Assembly (NCBI GenBank): GCA_016748015.1 | Contig: JAAOMT010000226.1 | Span: 1,098,604 to 1,162,603, forward strand | Source: Geosiphon pyriformis | Taxonomy: Eukaryota; Glomeromycota; Glomeromycetes; Archaeosporales; Geosiphonaceae | Direction of reading: 5' to 3' | DNA length: 64,000 nt | Shown: positions 10,303-28,727 of the stretch, piece by piece | Position numbering within the stretch: position 1 is the stretch's first letter | Layout of the letters: every line of letters starts with the position of its first letter | The notes under the pieces: generated by a model | The model's database searches: none | The model's input: the letters and a program-made list of their open reading frames with translations, nothing else | What the model was told of the DNA's origin: nothing | Program-made: the position numbers and the translations under genes

Positions 10303-10599
10303 ATATCATAAAAATATTTAAGACTTTTTGTTAAATTATACAATACAAATTTGACTTTATTTAATAAAATTAGAAATTTATTAAAAATCATATATTAATT
10401 GTTAGTAGTACAATAACTTTACAAATCTTTAATCTTCTTTTTACAAAAACTGTAAACAAAAAAAACATATAATTTATAGAACAATATTTAAATTTAATTT
10501 ATTGTGTATTTGTATTAAAAATTTTATTTAGTTAATGTGTATTTATACTAATATGTAATGTGTATTGTTTTATATACAATATATAAATAATATTACATA
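10303..10599. other. AT-rich spacer
   Basis: Low-complexity AT-rich DNA with no gene. It may be the decayed U3 of the LTR relic that ends at 11092. Confidence 0.4.
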
Positions 10600-11092
10600 A
10601 GATTTTTTTGTTAATTACTTGATATAAATATATTAATTACTTTTATATTATTAACAATCCATGTTAATAAAATCCAATACTTAATCATACTAGACTAATA
10701 ACTCTTAATTACAATTATTAACAAGATACTAATTTCTTATTTTTATTTTATTTTATTTTATTTTTATTTTTTATTATTTTTTTATTGTTTACTAATTAAT
10801 CAAAGAATTAAGTACTAAGTAATTAATATTAAGGATAGCCTGATAAAAAACTCATAAAAAAACTTAAGAATAGCTTACCAAAAGAGCATAACTACCAAAA
10901 TAAACCAGTCATCATGCTAAAAAAAAAAATTTATGGAAAAAACCATCAATTAAATTTCTGTTTATTATACAAAAAACTTAACCAAAACTTTTAAACTTTA
11001 AAACCTTCAGAAATCACCATTATCAACAGCTATTGAGCACCAAGTTACAGATTTGTTATTTGCTTTAACATCCTAAATAATTATCTGTAACA
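10600..11092 (+). repeat. Decayed solo LTR (R/U5 part recognisable)
   Basis: It carries the shared LTR core near 10689 (ACTCTTAATTACAATTATTA), the T-rich run, TAAGGATAGCCTGATAAAAA near 10831, and ends with CACCAAGTTACAG ... CTGTAACA. The left end cannot be placed. Confidence 0.65.
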
Positions 11093-11094
11093 GT

Positions 11095-11884
11095 ATTTTG
11101 ACTTGTATATAGTTATTGGTTTTATTAATAAAACATTTACTGGTTTGTATTTGTACTTTATAAAGGCTTTGTATTGCTATTTGCCTGTTACTATTTGTAA
11201 ACACTTGTACAATAAAAAATATTCTAACATTTTGTGTCTTTATTATAAGAAAATAAAATTTTTTGATCATTTTTTCACATGTAAATCAAATTTTGCTGTT
11301 TGTAAGAAGTTGATCAAATTACATATAGCTCTGTGGAATTTTATTTCAAATTTGAATCTGTTATCTTCTTATGTTTCACAGTTGCTCTCTTTATGTGCAT
11401 CTGATAATGCTGTTTATACTGCTTTGTGCAAGAATGTTGTGTTTAAAAAATGGTATTTAAAGGCTCTATCTGTTTTTGGTTGCTCCCAGGTTGCCATTAA
11501 AAAAATTGTTGGTTTTGTGTGTGGTTTGAGTGTGGCTTACCATGAAGAAATATGGTTGGTGGTCTAAATATAGAGAAAAATGGTTTGGTTTTTGTGATGG
11601 CGCTATGTCCCCGATGGTACATGGTTTTGGTGTCTTTGCTTTCTGATGGTGTTATCAAGTTGCTTGGGATTACGGAGGCGCATGGTGTTAGTTTTGGTAC
11701 GCGCAAGTTTTGTGCTCTTTTTTCTGGGATCGGTTGTGATGTTTCCGTTAAGATAGATCTGTAGTGTTGCTCTGATCGGCTCGAGTGGCTGGTCACGTGT
11801 AGAAAGTGCATGATTCGCGCCTAGTTTAGATCACCTAGTTTGATGTATTGTGCTAGATGGCACTCGTTAAAAAAATAAAAAAAA
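11095..11884 (+). mobile_element. 5'-truncated LINE 3' end with A-rich tail
   Basis: The sequence aligns, by eye, with the 3' end of the LINE at 49.6-50.4 kb: KALYCYLPVTICKHLYNKK matches its KALYHWLPVAVHKHLYDRE, and the 3' non-coding GGCTGGTCACGTGTAGAAAG is identical. It ends in GGCACTCGTT plus an A-rich tail. The last 300 bases keep many CpGs, but the first 450 are AT-rich and CpG-free. It lies immediately downstream of an LTR end and 77 bases from the stop of the TGT gene. Confidence 0.85.
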
Positions 11885-11960
11885 TGCTTTTTGAATGTTT
11901 TTTTACAGTTAATACATTTCCCATCATTTACGAAATAAATTATTTTCTGCGTTACTTGTC

Positions 11961-13627
11961 CTAAGGCAACAAATCAATATTCAAACTTCGTAAGGCATTA
12001 ACGGCCCATTCTGGATAATTATCTCGACCTCTAAATAAATCCTTAAAAAATTTTTGAACGAAAAGAGGATAACTGTCTTCTATTATAGCTTGACGTATAC
12101 TTTCCATTAAGCGTAGTTGATAAGAAAGATTATGTAGAGTGATCAGATGACAACCAACTGTTTCACGTGTGGCTAAGGTGTGAATATAAGCACGAGTGTA
12201 AGATTTGCAGGTAACGCAGTTGCAATTCTCTTCGATTGGGCTAAAGTCCATCGCGAATTTTGTTGATTTCAATTTGAGAGTACCTTTTGCTGTAAGAGCG
12301 TGTCCAAATCGCTATTGTAACCAAAATTTTCAATGATTGATGATGAAATTAGATAGACAAAGTCAAAATATTAATTCTTACGGCGGTTCTAGTAGGAAAC
12401 ACACAGTCAAACATATCAACTCCAAGAGCTACGCAAACAACCAGATCTTCAGCATATCCCACTCCCATACAATATATTGGCTTATTTTTTGGCAATAAAT
12501 CAGTTGAAAGAGTAACCCTGTATTATGCAAAAAGATAATATATTTTTGATAATGATTGTGAGCTTTTTTGGGCGGGTTGAACAAATTATAGAAATAAGAT
12601 CTTTTTTCAACAATAACTTGCATTTTCCAAAAAGTATCCTTCTCTTCGCCTCCACTTAAGCCACCAATTGCATATCCGGGAGTATCTCTTTTTATCATCT
12701 CTTAAATATATTGAATATCTGATTAGAATTAGTTATATGGATTTATATTGCTAAATTTCTAACCTCTTATACATTTTCTTCGTAATTCTGGATTTAAGCC
12801 TCCTTGCACGATGGCAAATAAATTTTGTTTATCGGGATATTTATGTGCCTCTATGCATCGATCAAGCCATCTTATCGATCTAAGCATGGCTTCTTCAACT
12901 CGTGGTCCAGTGGTTAAAGAAGATACAACATCGTCCAATTGCATGATAATGTCAGCACCAATAGAATTTTGTAGAGACATTGAGTGTTCTGGTGTCAGAA
13001 GCATTAACGATCCATCATGAGGTGATTGAAATTGTACGCCTTGTTCAGTTATTTCAGCAAGTTTCAAAAGTGAAACCATTTGGAAGCCTCCACTATCCTG
13101 AAATAAATAAAAAATACTGAGGAGCTAATCCAAAAAATTACAAATTATCGACTTTTGATTTTAAAGCTTACCGTCAACAAATTTCGATCCCAGCCTTGAA
13201 ATTTATGTGAACCCCCAATATCATCAAGTAAATCCTGACCAGGGCGTAAACCCTAAGAGTAACATGTCATCCATCATTCATCATCTTCATTACATTCAAA
13301 AATTTGCCATTATGATGTATAATTTAAAGCTTTTTATTCCATCAAGGTTTAATAAAAAGTAAATTATCAAAAATGTAAAGATCTATCTTATGATGTTTTG
13401 CTCTTCTTTACCAGGTGATAAGTGTTGTTGAGTATTATTTGACACCCCATATCCTCAAGCTGTTTAGGGGTCAAACCTTTCAGGGAACCTTGAGTTGCCA
13501 CTGGCATGAAAACTGGTGTGTCAACAGGAAAATGTGGTAGAGTCAACTTTCCAACCCTGGCCTTTGTTTTAGAGCATCTCGCTATAATTTCCCAATGTAA
13601 AGCGGATTTCATACCAATAAAGTTCAT
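11961..13627 (-). CDS. QTRT1: Queuine tRNA-ribosyltransferase catalytic subunit (TGT), 6 exons
   Basis: The enzyme exchanges guanine 34 of Asp, Asn, His and Tyr tRNAs for queuine. In eukaryotes the catalytic subunit works with a second subunit (QTRT2). Exons by inspection (- strand): 13627-13412, 13252-13172, 13097-12764, 12700-12622, 12517-12382 and 12311-11961. They total 1197 nt, 398 residues, the usual size. Key motifs are [19 protein letters not shown] (catalytic Asp), [40 protein letters not shown] (nucleophilic Asp) and the zinc site CNCVTC with the following His. Introns are 62-159 nt. The fourth has a GC donor. The start gives [13 protein letters not shown]; the inner Met (MKSALHW) is also possible. 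The gene is divergent from ATP2, about 190 bases apart. Confidence 0.93.
12518..12621 (-). other. GC-AG intron in the TGT gene
   Basis: The exon ends GGAAAAT and the intron starts GCAAGT and ends TACAG. Only this choice joins FWKM to VTLSTD, as in the family. GCAAGT is the standard context of functional GC donors. Confidence 0.8.
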
Positions 13628-13817
13628 TGGAAAATCGAGTTTTTTTTACCTCGGATAGATATTTGTTTCTGTTGACATCATCGGATCCTAAAATTGATCA
13701 TTTTTTTCCACAGATAATCGATTCGGATTGAACCATTTCTCCGCTCTGCTGAAAGGATTCCCTTTATTCTTTTTAATATTCGAGGGAAATTTGGTCCCTT
13801 GTCGTAAGGGTTTAGAA
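13628..13817. promoter_or_regulatory. Shared upstream region of the TGT gene and ATP2
   Basis: The two start codons point away from each other across 190 bases, so both promoters must overlap here. I see no clear TATA box. It is much less AT-rich than the transposon blocks. Confidence 0.5.
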
Positions 13818-15919
<2,102 letters not shown>

Positions 15920-16385
15920 TAGGCAGTGGTGGGATTTTATAATTAAATAGAATTGACTAGTTTTCCTTATCGAAAACCTCCAACTAAAGCGATCAACGAC
16001 TGGATATTTCTCCCTAAAACAAAAAAAGTCATAAGAGGGCAAAGTTCGAAAAAAACAGAGGGTAAAATTTCTGGTTCAAAATTACTTTTTGTTGAATCTG
16101 CTTATGATTTTGGAAATCAGCTATAAAACAAAATGAAAGGCTACCGTTATTAAATGACAATTACTGTGGCTAAATCTGAAGTGATGTTCTGCAATTTTAC
16201 AAACGAACTAGTGTAAATCCTTTACATAATATTGAGCATGTGATATGCCACATTTTAGTTGAATTTCAAGTGCAATTAGAAAATCAAAAAACTTTTTTAA
16301 TAGTTTCGACCTATAAATTATTGGACGCGTCCTCATTAATTTCTTGGAAGTTGCTTTTTTATCTCACCGCGCAATTTGAAACAAA
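15920..16385. other. Intergenic region between ATP2 and MCM2
   Basis: About 470 bases of 3' flank of ATP2 and 5' flank of MCM2. I see no conserved coding sequence or RNA gene. The open stretch at 16240-16452 does not resemble a protein I know. Confidence 0.5.
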
Positions 16386-20424
<4,039 letters not shown>

Positions 20425-21783
20425 CCGAAGTCAGGAATTGAGTCTTCTGATTGAAAATTTATTGTCGGAGTTTTAAAAAGCTTGTATTACTTAAAAGATT
20501 ATCAATGGTATTAATAGGTTGGAAAAAAATTCTAACCCCCCTAGGTTTTTCAACGGCTTGCTTTTATAATGTTTATTATTTTTCTGATCAATTTTCATAT
20601 TTTAATTAAATAAAATAATAAGAAATTTTATTATAAATTTGTTAATAAATTTTATTTTATTTTTTATTTGTAATTTTTTAACAAAAGTGTGGTTTAATTA
20701 TTAACAACATATACATGTTTAAACATAAATGTGGTTCATGTTGTTTTGATTATATTATATTATTAATTAATATAATACTATTTTTTTTAATGATTTTTAT
20801 TTAATTATTAAAAACCATATTTTTTTAATGTAAGCAAAAACAAAATCTGAAAATTTTACCAAATTATATTATAAACATATATGTTATATTTACAAAAAAA
20901 TTATTTTATTATTAATATTATAATATTTAAAAACTCTTTTTTAAAATTAGTATTATCAATTAATATTTAAATTATAATTATTGTTAACAATAAGTAAAAT
21001 AAACCAAAATTATTTTAAAAATTATCAAAATTATTATGATTATCAATTAAAAATTGTTATTAATATATTGTTTTGATTTTTATATTAATATAATATAATT
21101 ATTTATAATTTACAAATATAATAAAATACTATAATTGAATTATATAAAACTTTAAACTTAATACAAAAACAATTTTAAACAGTTTAAGTAATTTAAATAA
21201 TTTTTTTTATTAAATATTTAATAAGTACAACTTAATCATTATTTAATATACATAGACAAATTAAGTATTTATAATTAAATATAACTTATATTTTTACATA
21301 TAATTAATTATTTAAGCTAAGATATAAAACTATTTTGATAAGTTTAAATAAACAAAAAAAACAGCTAAATATATAGTCTAAAATATATATATAAATTATT
21401 TTTTTGTAAAATTACAAATACTATTAAACTTTTATAATACTATTTAAAAATTTCTTACTAAATATTATAAAAATTACAGATTAATTAAAAAAATATTTTA
21501 ACAAATAAAATTATTATTATTTTTTAATTAATTTAATTAAAAAACTGCTTTAGTTTTTGTAATAACTATTATTAATATAATTATTATTTGGTTTATTAAT
21601 TATTAATAATTATTTATTATAATAAAAAATTTTAAAATAATTAAAATAATTAAATATTTGAATTTTATTTATATTTATAATATAATATATATATTTAGAT
21701 ATTATCAAGTTTAAAATTTTTATATATTAGATCTTTAAACATTTTTCAATAATAAAATTTTTATTTTTATTATTACTTATTAT
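20425..21783. other. AT-rich block with left half of repeat X
   Basis: From about 20560 composition falls abruptly to very AT-rich DNA. No gene is visible. From about 21330 the sequence aligns by eye with 40770-41430 (for example AACAGCTAAATATATAGTCT against AACAGCTAAATATACAGTCT), so it is the left part of repeat X, interrupted by the LINE at 21792. Confidence 0.6.
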
Positions 21784-21791
21784 ATTAATAA
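21784..21791. repeat. Left target-site duplication of the 21.8-29.1 kb LINE
   Basis: ATTAATAA here and again at 29094-29101, directly outside the LINE ends. AT-rich context makes chance partial matches easy, but the uninterrupted paralogue at about 41424-41432 supports the junction. Confidence 0.6.
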
Positions 21792-22389
21792 ATTTTTTTT
21801 TATCAACATTTAATAAGCAAGATCCAAATACTGTCTAGTACAATACATTAAATAATAATTCTAAACTAAGTATAAATCATGTATTTTCTATATATGACCA
21901 ACCACTCAAGCTGATTAGGACAATACTATACACCTATATAAACAGAAATAGAATTTCCAATATCTGAAAAAAACAAGCAGGACTTACAAAACCCAAAGCT
22001 AGTATCAAATGCTTCAATAATACTGAGCAACCTAACCACATCAGCAGAAAGCACTGAGAGGAATCCAAAGACTGAAACCAAAGCCAAATCATCATGTGAT
22101 ATTAGTCCATTCTTTTCCATAAATGCACAATGTTTAACACAGACAGCCCAAACCTCATCTCTGAAAGCAAAGCAGAAATTATGCACAAAGTCCACAATCT
22201 TCTAATTTGCAATCTTTGAATTCCCAAAAACAAACACAGTCTTTTGTAGCCAATCATTAAAAACAAAACCTTTGCAAAAAGCCATATACACTATTATATT
22301 TAAAGCACAGAAAGACAGCAACTGAGACACATATAAAGAGAAGTGAGAAAGACCAAAAAGCACACCTCAAGCAACTATATAGGCATCCA

Positions 22390-23391
22390 ACAATCAATGG
22401 TAAACAGAATCATTAATTACACAAGAAAAAACATGATCTGAGATCTCAATATTACCACAATACAGACACAATACACTGGAGTAACATTTGTCATATAGGC
22501 ATTTTCAAACAGCAACTGGCAGCTGATGGTGTAAAGCCTTTATAAAATATGTATGAACACCAGCAGTTGACCTACTAGTAAAACCAGCAGTTATGTACAA
22601 ATCGAGATACCATACCAAAGATGAGCTAAACCAATTAACATTTAACAACAAATTACTATCCAGAACTCTAGAACCAGAACCAACTTTCCAATATGCATAA
22701 TGAACAGACTAAAAGATTTTACAAACAAAATGTTTAAAATTGTTAGAAACAACATTACTATTAGCCATAATGTAACATTCATCTAACTGAGACAGAAAAC
22801 ACTAAGAAGAATAAGAAGCCATATTAGCAAGCACATCTATATGCATATTATCCAACACATCTAAATGCTTTTTCACCTTTTGCCAACTAATGTTTAAGCT
22901 TTTTTTCCAAACAATATTTACTATGTACTAATACTCAACCCAATATCAATTCCAAAAATCCGGATGCATAAGACCCAAATTCAATCTACATGTATTCAAA
23001 ACAGCCTAACTGTCTGTAAAAAGACAAACTGAGCTAAAAAAGGGAACATACTTAAGAGCCAGCACAATAGCCTACAATTCTGCCAGAGTGAAAAAAATCA
23101 ACCCAAAACTCTAATCCTCAAACCCAGGTTAATATTCTCAAAATAAACTGCTGTACCAGCCCTAATCTCTACACTCTCTAAGTTCTTTAGAGATCCATCA
23201 GTATAGACAGAAAGACTGTTAACCATGACATCCAACAAATGATCACATACAAGTCTAAATTTACCAGTCTCCAAAACATTCAAAGGTCTAGAAACACCCA
23301 AAAAAGCCAAGCAAGTGAGAAAAAAAGCCACATCATTAAAAAAGCTAACAGAATACTCAAACCAATTAAGAACAAGACCATGTAGATTCAA
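22390..23391 (-). pseudogene. LINE RNase H and C-terminal zinc finger
   Basis: LSVYTDGSLKNLESVEIRAG carries the first catalytic Asp of RNase H. It matches the better-preserved copy at 49.0 kb (LSVYTDGSLSGLGTVDVKAG). Further down, a Cys/His cluster near 22430-22480 reads like CxYCGNIEISDHVFSC. Stops are frequent. Confidence 0.75.
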
Positions 23392-23475
23392 CTTTTTCTA
23401 ATACTTGAAAGTTTTCTAATTAAAAACAGAACCATCCTTATAGCAAAGCTGCTCCACAAAAACAATATTATAGTG

Positions 23476-25250
23476 CTAAAGGAATGAGAAAAACTTAAAA
23501 AATTCAGATTTGTCAAGAACTGATGACATAGAAGTTCTATCATAAAAATGGAAAGAATTGTTCATATAACCACCCAAAAACAACCTACATCCAAGAAAAA
23601 TATAAACCACATCTGCCAAAAAGTTATTAGAAGCATTAACTTTAATATGAGTAGGAGAGACCAAAGGGTAAAATGGACTCCAAGACAGAATCTGCAAATC
23701 ATGAAACTGGTGCAAAAACAAATAACCTAAAATCCTGACAGAGTTTGCAAAACATACTACAGAAGCCACTTTGTTCTCAGTCTGTACTTGCTCAAAAGTT
23801 TTCAAATTATACAATAAAAGATAACAGAACACATTATTGGAAAAATCAAGAAGCAGACCAAATTTTAACTTTAAGCCCTTATAGATCAAAGCATCCTACT
23901 TATTGCACATATTAATAGGAACAAAGCTGAACTGCATTTTGTAGCTAACAATGGGATAAAGAATTGTTAACACTAAATACAAAAATTGTTTATCAAAAAC
24001 AGTTTTCTTCAGAACAAGATTAGCAAAAAAACAGACATCAGAATATGCTTTGGTCAAGCTAGGCTTTGACAAGCTTTTAGTTAACAAAAAATACCCAAGT
24101 AGCAATAAGATTTGTCCCTCTTGGTGATGGAAATAAGTGAACCACCAATTGACAAATTAGAAGAATCAACTTTGCAATTAATAAGAATGACTATCATCTT
24201 GTTATTATTGATAAAAATGTTATTAATCCAAAAAAATTCACTAGCAATGTTCAAAATGTGTTGGGTTGCAGATTGACTGCTACTAATTCAGATTGTGTTA
24301 TTGACAAAAACACCAGCAGTGAGAAAAAATGTCAATCTAGCTTGAGATTCTAAGCGACCTATTCTGGCAACATAATGAAAGTTCAGCCTGTATTCACATA
24401 CACTTTTCTGTCTCTTAATCTTACATAGAAGGAAATCATAAAATATGTACTAAAGAAACAGCAAGAACATCTTTCTTTAATCTAAACTGTTATGCACCCG
24501 ATATCTATCTGTTAACCCAAAATTTGTCATAATCTTATTAACATGATTATTGTAAATGCTACCAAAAAACCTAATAAACTTGTCACACATTTTTATCCTA
24601 ACTAAGCTTTTTTTAAGATGTTCCCATTTAACAGAGTCATAGGTCTTTCTCATGTCTTGTAAGACCAACCAGAGTTTACAATTTTTTTCCAAAGCATCCT
24701 CAATGACTAAATTAACAGCAAAAATAGAAGATTACATCATTATGCTCTTTAAAACTAAAAAGTTGTCTTCACACAAAACATCAAAAGTGCTATACGCCAA
24801 TGAAATTCTGTCTAAAAAAATTTTGGAAAGAATTTTACAGGCTGTCTCAATCAAAACAATTGGCTGAATATTAGTGAAAATGCACTTCTACTTATAAAGT
24901 TTAGGAATTATTAAGATCCAAGCTTCCTTTCAAACATGGAGTACCAATTCACAAGACAAACAAGAATTCAAAAGTGCTAAAAACATATCTAAAACTGTCC
25001 TATCACAATGTTTCCAGAGCTCATTTGAGATTTCAGAAAGATCTGCAGCCTTACCATTAAACAAATTAGAGACCATACAAAACAACTCATCAAAGCCAAC
25101 CAAACCCATCACTTTCGAGAAAGCATCATTAAAAATGTACTCCAAAGACTAATATTGATAAAGCTACTTATCAAAAAAATTAGCCTCCACCCTGCACTTT
25201 CTAATCCAGCTCTCCATTATCAAATTCACTTTAGTCTTAACCAGTTTGAG
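23476..25250 (-). pseudogene. LINE reverse transcriptase
   Basis: The segment at 24692-24477 reads LWLVLQDMRKTYDSVKWEHL, the RT motif A region (usual D-M-x-K-A-Y-D), followed by SLVRIKMCDKFIRFF and a GLTDRYRVHNSLD motif B region. The upstream part includes MVSNLFNGKAADLSEISNEL, typical of the RT N-terminus. Broken into several frames. Confidence 0.8.
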
Positions 25251-25853
25251 TTTTAGAATCAGTTCATTCTCAATAACCAGATAGTCTAAAACTATTTTTC
25301 AAAAAGGACACTCCAATGTACTCTTAATTGTATAACCCTTATTAACTGCAAAATTTTCTATTCTTTTATCAATAACTGACCTGATTTCCGACTTCTTAGC
25401 TTGCAAAGACTTGGCAAGTTTAGAGGCATGATATAATTTTCTCATACTGAAAAGAGCTGAATACACATGATCAAAATTCACATTAAAGTCCATAAGATCT
25501 TGAATATTTAAAGCCTTAATACTGTTCAAAGAATTCCAGCACTTCATAAAAGACACAAATCTGTTAGGACTCTCTTCATAAGAAGCCTTGACAATTCTTG
25601 AAACTAAAAGCTCCAGTTTATAAAACTTAGAAGAATTTCTGGTAAAAACATTATTATAGTCCTTGAATCATTTTTTTTTGAATATCTTATTAGCTGAAAG
25701 AGTCATTATTTTGCAAACAATATTCTATATTGCACTCAAATTTGAAAACTCCATAGAGATTGCAAACTTATTAGAGAATATTGCTGTATTGGCAGCTGTG
25801 GTGTCTTTGAAATCGTTCTATTTCATATTATTAGCACTCTTAAAATCAAACTT

Positions 25854-26390
25854 TCATTGGTCTCTATTAGCCTGTTTGTGAATAGAGTTTAATTGCACAT
25901 CCAGAAGCCCACCTAAACTCACAGACATAAAAACTGCTTGGTAATTAGTGTCAAAATATTCACTAACATCCATAACATTGTGATTTACTATTGTATTAAC
26001 CAAATTTGAAAAAATAAATATGTAATCAATTGTTTTTTCTACATCTCTTGAGTTTTTCCATGTTGGATCCTTTGCGATTAGATTCTTTAACAAAGAATTG
26101 ACCAGCCCCAAATCAAAGCATTTCTTGAAACTCACACATCTACAAAAACTATTCTCATTGAAATTTTTACCTAATACAACAAAAAAAGACTTATTCATAA
26201 TCTTAGCTATCAAAAAATTAATATTACCAGCCTGAAAAAAATGAACAGCCAAGAAAGCACCAATATAAAACTCCAGAATCAAAACAGAAGATTTGTTCTT
26301 AAAAAACAACTTAACAGAAAGAAGCTGGCCAAGCATTTCAAAAACTTTATACACATGATGAGCCAGAGAAGTGTTCATAATGATTGCCAC
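25854..26390 (-). pseudogene. LINE APE-type endonuclease
   Basis: The 178-residue open stretch has FFVVLGKNFNENSF (usual GDFN), a TIDYIFIFSN motif near residue 120 (usual DYIF) and a final TNYQAVFMSV (usual SDHxAV), in the order of AP-like endonucleases that nick the LINE target. Gly and Asn or Tyr replace key Asp and His residues, so it is inactive. Confidence 0.8.
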
Positions 26391-26607
26391 CTTAGCACCA
26401 AGAAACTCTTTGTCTAATCCAGATGAAAAATCCTAATCCTACTAAACTTATCCTTAATCTATGGTCTACAGCTAAACCTTAATTTCATTTTCATAACTAT
26501 TGAAACCAAATTTCCAGAATCTTTATGCCAATGAATAATATCCTCTTGTTTAACAAAGACATTAATACTGCGAACATTACACATAACAATTTTTTACACA
26601 AAATCAC

Positions 26608-28529
26608 TTATTGAGAAATAAGAGGAGCTAATAAACCCAAACCAGAGCACAAGCAATCCAATCTTTCCAAAACTAATTCAATTGACACTTCCAAAGCCAC
26701 CATCTTAGATTCCAATCCACTTATCTTCATGGTCAAAACCTTAGAACTATTTGAACTAAAGTCAATAACTGTATTTGCAACAACCAAAAAAGAGGGGGCA
26801 GGAGACATCAATGTGTTATCCAAGACCATATCTGAATTCAAATTAGAAGCCAAAGACACTTGAACAACCAAAGAGGATACATAAGATGCATTTGCTAAGG
26901 GCATTAATTTTACAAAGCTTAGTTTTTTCATGATAATAGAAACCTAATCTAACAAAAGCTCTAAAGAACATTCCAAAGAAGCCAAACAATTAACCAAACA
27001 GAGATCACTAAAAGTATCAGAAACCATTAAAATGGGTTTTACATCTGAAGCCAAACCAGCACCAAAAAAGTCCAATGAGATTACATGAAGGGAAAAACCA
27101 TCAGCAATTTGGGCCCAAGTTTTGCCACTAAAAAAAACTGGATGAGCAATAGATGTCTGCTTCTTCTTATAAATATTAGCCAAGCAGACACAATCTTGAG
27201 AATTTACTACCTGTTTATCATGACCATCAAGATTTTTACCTACAGCACAATCAACAGATATATAACCAAATTGTATATACTAAGCACAACAGACCAAAAA
27301 GAGACCAGCTCAGTGCAAATTCACACCCTTAAACACCAAAATAAAGCCAATAGCAGCCAATAAGGATGTCTCATTTTCAAAACACACTATAGCACACCTA
27401 TTACACACATATAAATTTGGATTATGGCCAATGAAGCAAGTTTTTCTACCATAAGAAACTAATAAATTAGATATGTCATGAACACTAATGCCAACTAAAA
27501 GCATATACAACAAAGCTCAATACTGGTCTCTAAACACCTATGTTTATTTATCACCAATTGCCTTTGCCATACAAACAGAATTTTTTTCATAAAAACAGAC
27601 CATTTAATTGCAACCAAATTAGTTATTTCAGATAATTCATATTTCACCAAAGTTTTTTGTCATAAACCAATTAATTGCATTTTAATTGATACAATCTTAT
27701 CAAACTTAGAAAAAACTAACTTCATAGCCGATTTGAGAAGATCAACTGGAATTTTCTTGACAATTATTTTTCAATCCAAATAGCTGTTTACCTTCTTTAG
27801 ATCATCATTAACCAGAATTTTTTCACAGATTGCCAATTTCTTTGTTTTATTCAAACCAAATTCAGATGTAAAAGATGACCTAATAATACCAAAAAATTTT
27901 AAGAAAGTGAAAGCCTCTCCAAAACCATCAATTTAATAAAAAAATTTTTTGATCGCAATTAGTTTATCATTATTAGTCTTTCCAAGTATTGCCAACAGTT
28001 CAATATCTAATGTGAATGATTTAACAGAATTAAAATTCCTAACTTCCATATTATGTAATTCAGCCAATAATAGCTTATAAAATTTAGAAAACTTAAACAC
28101 CAGAAGCATTAATTCAGCACCATCATTACTCAAGCTATTGAAAAAAAGCACATTTGGTAACTGTCCCAATACATATGTTCTCATATGTATTTTCCTTAAA
28201 ATAGCATTATTTATCATGTTATCTGTCTCAAAAGCATTAGAGTCAATGTAGCTTGTTTTTTCAGTAATTGTGTTCTTTATGTTTTTCACATCTAACACTT
28301 TACTAACACTGTTTTTTTTACTATCTATTTTACTGTCCCAAGATTTAGCATGCTTAATACTGGTAGTTAACAACATGTTAGCAAACAAAAGTTCAGCCAA
28401 CAAATCTACCATAACATCAGGAGTCTCAGGCTTTTTCGGTTTTTTGAATAAGAGATCACAAGAGTAGACACTTTCAATACACACTTTTTTTTTACTATTC
28501 CAACCCAGCTGAAACCAAACCAGAACCAC
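26608..28529 (-). pseudogene. LINE ORF1 region
   Basis: Several open pieces on the - strand (28529-27933, 27513-27310, 27183-26944, 26931-26608). One piece has GRKTCFIGHNPNLYVCNRCA, and the following VFKGVNLH is a recurrent ORF1 phrase. A paralogue on the same strand lies at 52.95-51.4 kb. ORF1 proteins of this type bind the element RNA. Confidence 0.65.
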
Positions 28530-28707
28530 TAGCAGACAAACTTACCTGTTTTATTATAACAAAAAAGGGTGTATTAGAAGAAATAACTTAAGAAAACAAA
28601 GGGAAAAAAGAAAAAAAAAAGCAATTTTTTCAAAAAACTTTTACTCTCATCGTGGTCAGGAGATTGACAAAAGAAAAAAAAATTTGTGCCACAGAATTTC
28701 ATTAATA
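28335..28707. repeat. 373-base segment duplicated on both sides of the gap (left copy)
   Basis: Identical by eye to 28728-29100: both begin GTCCCAAGATTTAGCATGC and end CAGAATTTCATTAATA, and both are exactly 373 bases long. Most likely unmerged contig overlap. Confidence 0.9.
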
Positions 28708-28727
28708 NNNNNNNNNNNNNNNNNNNN
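28708..28727. other. Assembly gap of 20 N
   Basis: Twenty undetermined bases. Because the flanks repeat each other, the gap probably represents zero or negative true distance. Confidence 0.95.

Noticed and set aside
11497-11811. 104-residue open frame on the - strand, near the TGT gene
   Set aside because: Antisense to the LINE 3' end. The matching antisense frame also appears at 49970-50344, so it reflects LINE sequence.
12811-13020. Open frame opposite the TGT gene
   Set aside because: Antisense shadow of a well-supported TGT exon.
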